This document shows positions 1 through 5,554 of a stretch of 6,063 nt of DNA, one piece after another. The translations under genes were made by a program, and so were the position numbers. Within the stretch, counting starts at the first letter, position 1. Every line of letters begins with the position of its first letter. Under the pieces are notes generated by a model that saw only the letters and a program-made list of their open reading frames with translations, made no database searches and was not told the origin of the DNA. The DNA comes from Verrucomicrobiota bacterium (GTDB lineage Bacteria; Verrucomicrobiota; Verrucomicrobiia; Chthoniobacterales; UBA10450), in assembly GCA_003218815.1 (NCBI GenBank), contig QHON01000092.1, forward strand, positions 1 to 6,063, in the 5' to 3' direction.

Positions 1-71
1 ACACCTTCGATGGGGCGATCTTATTCACAAGTTATTCAATGCCTTCCCCGACAATCACAGAGGCGACGGGG

Positions 72-1265
72 TTAGTCTGTTTTCGCGTGTGCTTTGTCGA
101 TCCTCTCGCTGGCCGGTAGAGCTGGTCGCTCGCGCATTTTGCGACCCGCGAGATAGATTCGCCGCGCATCTGGCAATGAAACGCCTTCGATAAAAAATAC
201 GCTTGCGGCTCGGCCGATTGCGTATGTCCCGGTTCCAGCCATCAGTCCACAGACGACGTTTCCCCATCCAGGAAAGAATTTCAGAATCACGCGCGTGCCT
301 TCTCGTAGAAGCATCGCCGCGCCAACATTGGCGCCGAGCGCGCCTATGAATTCTGCTGCCGCGCGCAGGCTGCGCTCACAGCCGCTTACATACATAATTC
401 CGGCGACCATTATTAGCTGTAAGGTCGTGAGAATCGGTAGATCGGCGAGCGGGATCGGCTGGGCGCCGATTGCTGCGCAGATAGCGGTTGTAGATTTTAT
501 CAGGGCCTGAGCGAGTTCGCGCTGGCCTTCGACGTCTTGCGATATCCGAATCATTTCCATTCGGGCCTGGTTCGGTAGCTCGCGTGCTAAGATCGACATG
601 AGTTTTTGCGCTTCACGACTCAGGACCTCTACCGGCTCAGCGCCGCGCGCCAGAGACAGACTCAAAACTTCCAAAATGTGCTCGCGAAGCATCGGGCTCG
701 AGCGGAGCACCGATTTCAGGCGGGTTGCGTTGATTTCGGTAGCGGCGGATACGATTGGCTGTCCCGTCGGGGGAGTGATAATTCCGATTATTTTTGCATC
801 TCCTGCGGAGGCGTTATTCCAGACAAGATACGTGATTAAGTCATCGACCTTCCACTTCTCAAGCTCAGGTGTCGTTTGTTCTTCTTCGAGGAAAAAAACG
901 ACATCGGCGGATTGAAATTTGAGTTCGTCGCGAACTTGAATGGAAGCCGAATCATCAGCTTCACGGGCATCGAGAATTGAGATCGTTCCACGCTCAGACA
1001 GGCTGACGTTGTGCCAACGGCTAACCCGGAGAGGCAGATCGCGTGTCTGCGTGGAATCGCCGGGCGCAAAAAGCCCGTGGATGATTCGCGTCAGCGGTAT
1101 TCTGCTCGATCCGGTGAAGAGAAAACGCGGTGGTCGCTGTTGCAAAAACAGTTGCTTAAGCGGCGTTAGCTCGCTCAGAACCGCTTTTCGAATCCTGGAA
1201 GGCAACTTGCCCGCAAGGCCTTCAAGCCGCTCGACAATCTGAAGAAGTGACGGCGGATTCACCAA
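72..1265 (-). CDS. DUF697/YcjF-like membrane protein with a degenerate GTPase-like N-terminal domain
   Basis: The 397-residue product has two parts. Residues about 44-170 follow the layout of a small Ras-like/Era-like GTPase: a strand and loop at 47-60 (RFLFTGSSRIPLTR), a switch-II-like strand ISILDARE (95-102), ADVVFFLEE (120-128), and the G4-like strand KIIGIITPP (158-166). The nucleotide-binding residues are absent: there is no GxxxxGK[S/T], no DxxG and no NKxD. Residues about 250-355 resemble DUF697 (found in YcjF and GTPase-fused relatives): AAIGAQPIPLADLPILTTLQ (264-283), then GANVGAAMLL, FFPGWGNVVCG (330-340) and TGTYAIGRA. They form hydrophobic helices likely to insert in the inner membrane. 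The start is uncertain: TTG at 1265-1263 or, more likely, GTG at 1262-1260. No in-frame ATG occurs before the upstream stop near 1368-1370, and no clear ribosome-binding site is seen. The gene is divergent from transketolase. Its cellular role is unknown. The DUF697 call is moderately sure; the pseudo-GTPase reading is inference. Confidence 0.65.
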   Translation of the reverse strand: MVNPPSLLQIVERLEGLAGKLPSRIRKAVLSELTPLKQLFLQQRPPRFLFTGSSRIPLTRIIHGLFAPGDSTQTRDLPLRVSRWHNVSLSERGTISILDAREADDSASIQVRDELKFQSADVVFFLEEEQTTPELEKWKVDDLITYLVWNNASAGDAKIIGIITPPTGQPIVSAATEINATRLKSVLRSSPMLREHILEVLSLSLARGAEPVEVLSREAQKLMSILARELPNQARMEMIRISQDVEGQRELAQALIKSTTAICAAIGAQPIPLADLPILTTLQLIMVAGIMYVSGCERSLRAAAEFIGALGANVGAAMLLREGTRVILKFFPGWGNVVCGLMAGTGTYAIGRAASVFFIEGVSLPDARRIYLAGRKMRERPALPASERIDKAHAKTD

Positions 1266-1315
1266 CGTTGCAGTTTCTCGCGCTTGGGATTTATCGGCAT
1301 GCGAGACTTCATGGG

Positions 1316-1347
1316 TGGAAAACAGATTGTCGAATCCGAATCTTCCA
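1316..1347. repeat. Imperfect inverted repeat in the divergent intergenic region
   Basis: TGGA (1316-1319) and AGATT (1324-1328) can pair with AATCT (1339-1343) and TCCA (1344-1347), leaving a 4-nt bulge and a 10-nt loop. The hexamer CGAATC occurs twice in tandem at 1331-1342 within the loop and right arm. The element overlaps the proposed -35 and spacer of the transketolase promoter, so an operator is possible. It is short enough to be chance. Confidence 0.25.
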
Positions 1348-1356
1348 CGATATAAA
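1327..1356 (+). promoter_or_regulatory. Candidate sigma-70-type promoter for transketolase
   Basis: TTGTCG at 1327-1332 (4 of 6 matches to TTGACA) lies 18 bp upstream of TATAAA at 1351-1356 (5 of 6 matches to TATAAT). This would start transcription near 1363 and give a leader of about 45 nt. It sits in the A+T-rich part of the divergent intergenic region. The -35 match is modest and there is no experimental support. Confidence 0.4.
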
Positions 1357-1407
1357 AATTCGCACTTTTAATCCTACATCTGAAATCATAAATCTTCCTT
1401 TCTTTTC

Positions 1408-3363
1408 ATGAGTCTAAACATCGAAATTCTGTCGCGAGCGGCGAATGAAGCCCGCGGATTGTGCATGGATGCAGTGCAGGCGTCGAAATCCGGACACTTG
1501 GGCCTCCCCCTTGGGTGCGCTGAAATGGGCGCGGTACTTTATGGCTACGCTCTGAAATATAATCCGGATAAACCGCGGTGGATTAACCGCGACTACTTTG
1601 TCCTCTCTGCCGGGCACGGCAGCATGTTTCTCTACGCCTGGCTGCACTTGAGCGGTTATGACTTGCCAATGTCGGAAATCAAACGCTTCCGCCAATTACA
1701 CAGCAAAACGCCTGGCCATCCGGAATTTGGTGATACTCCCGGAGTGGAATGCACCACTGGTCCGCTGGGACAAGGCGTCGGTAACGCGGTCGGCATCGCG
1801 GTGGCGACAAAAATGGCGGCAGGCCGTTTCAACACCGCCGAGCACAGGATCTTCGACCAACATATTATTTGTCTCGCGGGCGACGGTGACATGCAAGAAG
1901 GTGTTGCATCTGAAGCGAGCGCCTTCGCGGGACACTTCGGTCTCGATAATCTGATCATCATCTACGATTCCAACGCGGTCACGCTGGATGCCGCGGCAAA
2001 GGAGACACAGAGCGAGGAAACTGGAAAGCGTTTTCAGGCGTACGGATTCGATGTCCAGGAGATCGATGGCGAAGACATGCAGCAATTTCTCGACGCGTTA
2101 AACGTCGCAAAGGAGCGAGACAACGGGAAGCCGCAGTTCATCATCGCCCACACACTCATCGGCAAAGGCATTCCGGAAGTAGCCGGCACCTACAAAGCGC
2201 ACGGTGAAGCCGGCGCAAAATTCGTCGATGCCGGGCGCAAGGGTCTCGGTTTGCCCGATGAACATTATTTTGTCTCGCAAGAAGTACGCGATTATTTCGC
2301 CGAACACAAAAAGAAGCTGCTTGCCGATTACGATCGCTGGGAAAAAAGCTACGGCGAGTGGCGCACAAAAAATCCAGATAAGGCGAAAATGCTCGATGAC
2401 GGAATCAAGCGAAAAGTTCCGGCCGATCTTTTGTCCAAGATTTCGGAGTTCCCGAAAGATTCGAAACTGGCCACGCGTAAAGCGGGCAGTGAAGCGTTGC
2501 AGCCGATCGCACAAGCCATGCCGCTACTCATAAGCGGCAGCGCCGATCTGCATGGATCGACCTTGAATTATATCAAGGACGGTGGCGATTTCACCCGGGA
2601 CAATCCCAGCGGACGCAACATCCGCTTCGGCATCCGCGAACACGGAATGTGCGCAATCATGAATGGGATTTCTTATCACGGCATGTTTCGCGCGTCGGGC
2701 GCGACGTTCCTTGTTTTTGCTGATTACTGCCGAGCCTCGATCCGCTTGGGCGCGCTCTCCAGGCTTCCAAACATTTACATTTTCACGCATGACTCTATTG
2801 GTGTCGGTGAAGATGGCCCGACCCATCAACCTGTGGAGACGGTAAGTAGTCTTCGTTTGATTCGGCATCTGGATGTAATTCGCCCGGCCGATCCTGAAGA
2901 AACCACTGGCGCATTTGTCGCCGCCGTTCAGCGTACCGATGGCCCGAGCCTCATTGCGCTTACGCGTCAAGTCGTTCCAATTTTGAATGACATTGATCCG
3001 AACTTGCGTCGTGAAGGAGTATTGCGCGGCGGTTACATTGCCAAAAAAGAAAAAGGGAAACTCGATCTCATCATCATGTCATGCGGGAGTGAATTGCAGC
3101 ACGCGCTCGCCGCCGCAAAGGAACTGGGCGGTCGATTCGAGCGCGAATCGGAAGAATATCGCGAAGAGGTTCTCCCGAAATCATGCCGGCGCCGAGTCGC
3201 GATCGAAGCGGGCGTTCCCGAGATTTGGTATCAATACGTCGGTCTCGATGGAAAAGTGGTCGGCCTGCATGAATTTGGCCTGAGTGCGCCTGGCGCCGAA
3301 GTGATGAAAGAGCGCGGCATTGATGCGCAGCACGTTATCGATGCGGCGCAGAGTCTTGGGTAG
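1408..3363 (+). CDS. tkt: Transketolase
   Basis: This is a thiamine-diphosphate enzyme of the non-oxidative pentose phosphate pathway. It moves two-carbon ketol units between sugar phosphates (such as xylulose-5-P to ribose-5-P or erythrose-4-P) in the cytosol. The 651-residue product has all three transketolase domains. The first holds SGHLGLPLG with His30, AGHGSM with His70, TGPLGQG (117-123), the ThDP/metal motif GDGDMQEG (158-165) ending at Asn189, and His265. The second holds IREHGM with catalytic Glu411 and THDSIGVGEDGPTHQP with His461. Arg520 (TRQV) is kept. These correspond to E. coli TktA His26, His66, Asp155, Asn185, His261, Glu411, His461 and Arg520. The C-terminal domain seems to lack about 14 residues near 574-576, compared with the usual strand containing RVVSMP. 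The ATG at 1408 is preceded by a pyrimidine-rich stretch with no Shine-Dalgarno sequence. The gene stands alone, divergent from the DUF697 gene and convergent with dnaB. Confidence 0.97.
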   Translation: MSLNIEILSRAANEARGLCMDAVQASKSGHLGLPLGCAEMGAVLYGYALKYNPDKPRWINRDYFVLSAGHGSMFLYAWLHLSGYDLPMSEIKRFRQLHSKTPGHPEFGDTPGVECTTGPLGQGVGNAVGIAVATKMAAGRFNTAEHRIFDQHIICLAGDGDMQEGVASEASAFAGHFGLDNLIIIYDSNAVTLDAAAKETQSEETGKRFQAYGFDVQEIDGEDMQQFLDALNVAKERDNGKPQFIIAHTLIGKGIPEVAGTYKAHGEAGAKFVDAGRKGLGLPDEHYFVSQEVRDYFAEHKKKLLADYDRWEKSYGEWRTKNPDKAKMLDDGIKRKVPADLLSKISEFPKDSKLATRKAGSEALQPIAQAMPLLISGSADLHGSTLNYIKDGGDFTRDNPSGRNIRFGIREHGMCAIMNGISYHGMFRASGATFLVFADYCRASIRLGALSRLPNIYIFTHDSIGVGEDGPTHQPVETVSSLRLIRHLDVIRPADPEETTGAFVAAVQRTDGPSLIALTRQVVPILNDIDPNLRREGVLRGGYIAKKEKGKLDLIIMSCGSELQHALAAAKELGGRFERESEEYREEVLPKSCRRRVAIEAGVPEIWYQYVGLDGKVVGLHEFGLSAPGAEVMKERGIDAQHVIDAAQSLG

Positions 3364-3382
3364 CAGCGTGCGCTACCCAAGA
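3354..3382. terminator. Hairpin between the convergent tkt and dnaB ends, possible bidirectional terminator
   Basis: TCTTGGGTAGC (3354-3364) pairs perfectly over 11 bp with GCTACCCAAGA (3372-3382) around a 7-nt loop. The left arm includes the tkt stop codon TAG (3361-3363), and the right arm ends one base before the dnaB stop (3384-3386). It sits where a shared terminator is expected. No U-tract follows it on either strand, so it is not a standard intrinsic terminator. It may act with Rho, protect 3' ends, or be a dispersed palindromic repeat. Confidence 0.55.
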
Positions 3383-3383
3383 A

Positions 3384-4874
3384 CTAAAACGCTTCGTCTG
3401 GGTCGCTCACGTTGCGAGCCCGAGTTTCGAAGCGGGTGAATTCCTTCAGGAACGTCAGCGGAATTTCCCCGACCGGACCATTGCGCTGTTTCGCAATAAT
3501 CAATTCGGCTTCGCCTGCTTTTTCCGCACGCGCTTCTTCATCCTCCTCATAAATTTCTGGCCTAACGAGTAATCCGACCAAATCCGCGTCCTGTTCGATG
3601 GAACCCGACTCTCGCAGATCGCTCAAGCGCGGCTTTCCGCCGGAGCGAGCCTCCGGCTGCCGATTTAGTTGCGCCACCACAATGATTGGGATCTTAAGCT
3701 CCTTCGCCAGACCCTTGATACCGGCGGAGATTTCGGAGATCTCAAGCTGCCGATTATCCTGCGCGCGACGGGATGTCGATCTTAGCAATTGCAGATAATC
3801 GACGATAATCAATTGCACGTCCTGTTGTGCTTTCAGCCGGCGTGCTTTCGCGCGTAGCTCCAGAATGCTGAGACCGGCACTGTCATCGATAAAGATTTTT
3901 GCTTCGGCCAACTTCGATGCGGCTGCCGTCAGACTTGGAAAATCCCGCTCGGCCAAAAATCCATCGCGCACCTTTTGCAAATTAACGCGAGCGCGTGAGC
4001 AAAGCAGCCGTTGAACAAGTTGTTGGCTGCTCATCTCTAGGCTGAAGACCCCTACAGAAAGCTTTTCCTGCACCGCGACGTGCTCTGCGATGTTCATGAC
4101 CAAGGCAGTTTTTCCCATGCTCGGGCGGGCGGCGATGACGATCATTTCCGCGCCATGCATTCCGCTCGTCATGCGATCAAACTCGACGAAGCCGGTTGAG
4201 ATCCCGGTGATCCCGCCTTTCCGCTCGTAAAGTTTCTCGATCGATTCGATCGCTTCCATCACCTGATCTTTCATCGAGAGCATCTGGCCTTTGAAGCGAT
4301 CCTCGCCAACGGCGAAAATTCGTTGCTCCACTTCGTCGAGGAGATTATTCACCTCGTCCTGTTCCTCGTAGGCGCGGCGAACGCTTTCCGTGGCGGCGGC
4401 GATAATCTCGCGGAGGATGTATTTGTCGCGGACGATGTCGATGTAATACTGAACGTTGGCTGCCGTTGGCACGAACGTGAAAAGGCCGGTGACGAACGCA
4501 GCGCCGCCCAGGCTCTCAAGCAGGTTCCTATCGCGAAGCACTTGCGTAAACGTGATCAGGTCGATCGCCTGGCCCGCATTCCAAAGCTCCACCAGCACGG
4601 TGTAGATGGTTTGGTGCGCCGGGACGTAAAAATATTCCTCGTTAATTTTCTCGACGCATTCCGCGATGGTATCGCGTGGTGAGATGAGCATCGAGCCGAG
4701 GACGCCCTGCTCTGCTTCCACGCTGTTCGGCGGCGTACGGTGAATATCCTGCGCAGAACCTGTTGGCGGAGTGCGAAAAACTCTCCCGCCGTTTTGAGCC
4801 GCTGAACCTCGGCCAGCGCCGTTACCCGCTGTCTTACGAGGCTTCTCAGGCTGAGAGCCTTGAGAACTCGGCAT
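3384..4874 (-). CDS. dnaB: Replicative DNA helicase DnaB
   Basis: This is the hexameric 5'-3' helicase that unwinds the chromosome at the replication fork and docks primase. The 496-residue product begins with a 45-residue Gly/Ser/Pro/Arg-rich tail, probably disordered and longer than in E. coli DnaB (471 residues in total). The N-terminal domain starts at TPPNSVEAEQGVLG (47-60) and runs to about 150. A linker leads to the RecA-like ATPase at about 222-485. Motifs seen are Walker A ARPSMGKTA (249-257, Lys255), FSLEMS with likely catalytic Glu280, Walker B LIIVDYLQLL (355-364, Asp359), QLNR (402-405), SDLRESGSIEQDAD (418-431) and AKQRNGP with the probable arginine finger Arg464. No intein interrupts them. 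An acidic stretch IYEEDEEARAEKAGEAE (441-457) is longer than the matching E. coli segment. The ATG directly follows the rplI TAA in the same frame. The nearest AGGAG ends 19 nt upstream, too far for a normal ribosome-binding site, so translation is likely coupled to rplI. Confidence 0.98.
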   Translation of the reverse strand: MPSSQGSQPEKPRKTAGNGAGRGSAAQNGGRVFRTPPTGSAQDIHRTPPNSVEAEQGVLGSMLISPRDTIAECVEKINEEYFYVPAHQTIYTVLVELWNAGQAIDLITFTQVLRDRNLLESLGGAAFVTGLFTFVPTAANVQYYIDIVRDKYILREIIAAATESVRRAYEEQDEVNNLLDEVEQRIFAVGEDRFKGQMLSMKDQVMEAIESIEKLYERKGGITGISTGFVEFDRMTSGMHGAEMIVIAARPSMGKTALVMNIAEHVAVQEKLSVGVFSLEMSSQQLVQRLLCSRARVNLQKVRDGFLAERDFPSLTAAASKLAEAKIFIDDSAGLSILELRAKARRLKAQQDVQLIIVDYLQLLRSTSRRAQDNRQLEISEISAGIKGLAKELKIPIIVVAQLNRQPEARSGGKPRLSDLRESGSIEQDADLVGLLVRPEIYEEDEEARAEKAGEAELIIAKQRNGPVGEIPLTFLKEFTRFETRARNVSDPDEAF

Positions 4875-5414
4875 TTATTTAGTTTCTTTTTTTCTCCTGA
4901 AAAGCGATCGATGTTTTTTTTCAGGTTGTTCGGCAGGAATTTCTTCGGCCTTTGGTTTTTCCGCTGATTTCACCTGAAACACAAATTGGACCGTTACATC
5001 GTGGTGCAACTTAATCGCGATCTGGTGCTCGCCCGTATCTTTGATTGGGCGCTCCAGAACGATCTTGTGCCGATCAATCTCCGCACCGAGCTCGTTTTTG
5101 AGACGGTTAACGATGTCCTGCGCGGTTACTGAACCAAATGCTTTGCCAGTTTCACCCGTTTCCAGAGTAAAGGCGATTCGCGCTTTGCCAATTCGACGGG
5201 CCAATTCCTCCGCCTCGTTCAACTCTCGCGCTTCGCGTTCGGCGCGCTTCGCTTTGAGAGCATCGAGTTGTCGAAGACTCGCTGGCGTCACTTCATGCGC
5301 TTTGCCGTGAGGCAAAAGATAATTACGGGCATAACCGCGCCGCACTTTTACCACGTCCGCTTCAGCCCCCAGTCCAGGAACATTCTCGGTCAAAATGATT
5401 TCAGTCGAAGGCAT
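4875..5414 (-). CDS. rplI: 50S ribosomal protein bL9 with C-terminal extension
   Basis: bL9 binds 23S rRNA near the base of the L1 stalk and helps keep reading-frame fidelity. The N-terminal domain shows the family signature at 14-43: VVKVRRGYARNYLLPHGKA, with one usual Gly replaced by Ala18. A long charged helix covers about 44-78. The C-terminal domain includes TGKAFGSVTAQDIVNRL (89-105) and ends near 150. The product is 179 residues against about 149 in E. coli. The extra 29 residues are a Lys/Glu/Pro segment followed by a strongly basic end (HRSLFRRKKETK), encoded partly by A8 (4914-4921) and A7 (4887-4893) runs. The ATG has no nearby Shine-Dalgarno sequence. A strong promoter lies 55 nt upstream. 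dnaB follows with zero spacing. The rpsF, ssb and rpsR genes that often precede rplI are not present here. Confidence 0.97.
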   Translation of the reverse strand: MPSTEIILTENVPGLGAEADVVKVRRGYARNYLLPHGKAHEVTPASLRQLDALKAKRAEREARELNEAEELARRIGKARIAFTLETGETGKAFGSVTAQDIVNRLKNELGAEIDRHKIVLERPIKDTGEHQIAIKLHHDVTVQFVFQVKSAEKPKAEEIPAEQPEKKHRSLFRRKKETK

Positions 5415-5433
5415 GTCGTTACGGTTGTCGGGG

Positions 5434-5455
5434 AAAAACTTCTTCGTGATCGAAG
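5434..5455 (-). promoter_or_regulatory. Small hairpin plus U5 in the rplI leader
   Basis: Read on the minus strand, CTTCG (5455-5451), loop ATCA and CGAAG (5446-5442) form a 5-bp stem. AAG and TTTTT (5438-5434) follow. It lies within about 30 nt of the predicted transcription start and 20 nt before the rplI ATG. The shape recalls a weak attenuator or a 5'-end stabilising stem. The stem is short, so function is uncertain. Confidence 0.25.
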
Positions 5456-5468
5456 CGTGAGGGTAGCG

Positions 5469-5496
5469 AGTATAGAAGCCACGCGAGCGCTGTCAA
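5469..5496 (-). promoter_or_regulatory. Strong sigma-70-type promoter for rplI-dnaB
   Basis: On the minus strand a perfect TTGACA (5496-5491) is followed by a 16-bp spacer and TATACT (5474-5469, 5 of 6 matches). Transcription should start near 5462, giving a leader of about 48 nt before the rplI ATG. It lies in the only non-coding gap upstream of rplI and is the clearest promoter in the window. Confidence 0.75.
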
Positions 5497-5516
5497 CTCG
5501 CGAAAGCTTTCGGAGT
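5496..5516. repeat. Inverted repeat just upstream of the rplI -35 box
   Basis: A perfect 12-bp palindrome CGAAAGCTTTCG (5501-5512) is extended on both sides by ACTC (5496-5499) and GAGT (5513-5516), with one unpaired G at 5500. That gives 10 pairs per arm. Its outer base overlaps the first base of the -35 box, and its centre is about 44 bp upstream of the predicted start. This is a position where activators or repressors may bind. No known operator is recognised. Confidence 0.35.
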
Positions 5517-5525
5517 CAACGCCGA

Positions 5526-5554
5526 CAAAAAATAAAATGTAATGCGTGTCACGC
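5526..5554 (-). terminator. Weak terminator-like structure at the end of the CFAS-like gene
   Basis: Reading the minus strand, GCGT-GAC-ACGC (5554-5544) forms a 4-bp stem that includes the stop codon TGA (5551-5549). About five bases later comes a T-rich run ATTTTATTTTTT (5537-5526). The stem is very short, so this could equally be just an A+T-rich spacer before the rplI promoter. Confidence 0.25.

Noticed and set aside
1..71. Possible gene edges left of the DUF697 gene: an open frame on the plus strand ending at TAG 73-75, and a minus-strand GTG at 28-26 reading VNKIAPSKV to the edge.
   Set aside because: Only 9 to 24 codons are visible, with no recognisable motif or ribosome-binding site. 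The region cannot be assigned.
45..71. CCCCG/CGGGG arms on the minus strand after the DUF697 stop, as a terminator.
   Set aside because: Only five pairs around a loop of about 16 nt and no T-run afterwards.
295..1242. Several plus-strand open frames of 70-105 codons opposite the DUF697 gene.
   Set aside because: They are antisense to a longer frame with family-like hydrophobic and motif structure, and have arginine/serine-rich shadow composition and no promoters.
1349..1354. TATATC on the minus strand as a -10 box for the DUF697 gene.
   Set aside because: No acceptable -35 sequence is found 16-18 bp upstream.
1696..2970. Minus-strand frames of 93-148 codons inside transketolase.
   Set aside because: They lie fully inside a certain gene, match no family, and look like codon-bias shadows.
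3384..4874. A check for an intein or insertion within dnaB, a common intein site.
   Set aside because: Walker A, Walker B and the downstream motifs are continuous at normal spacing. The acidic stretch at residues 441-457 is too short to be an insertion element.
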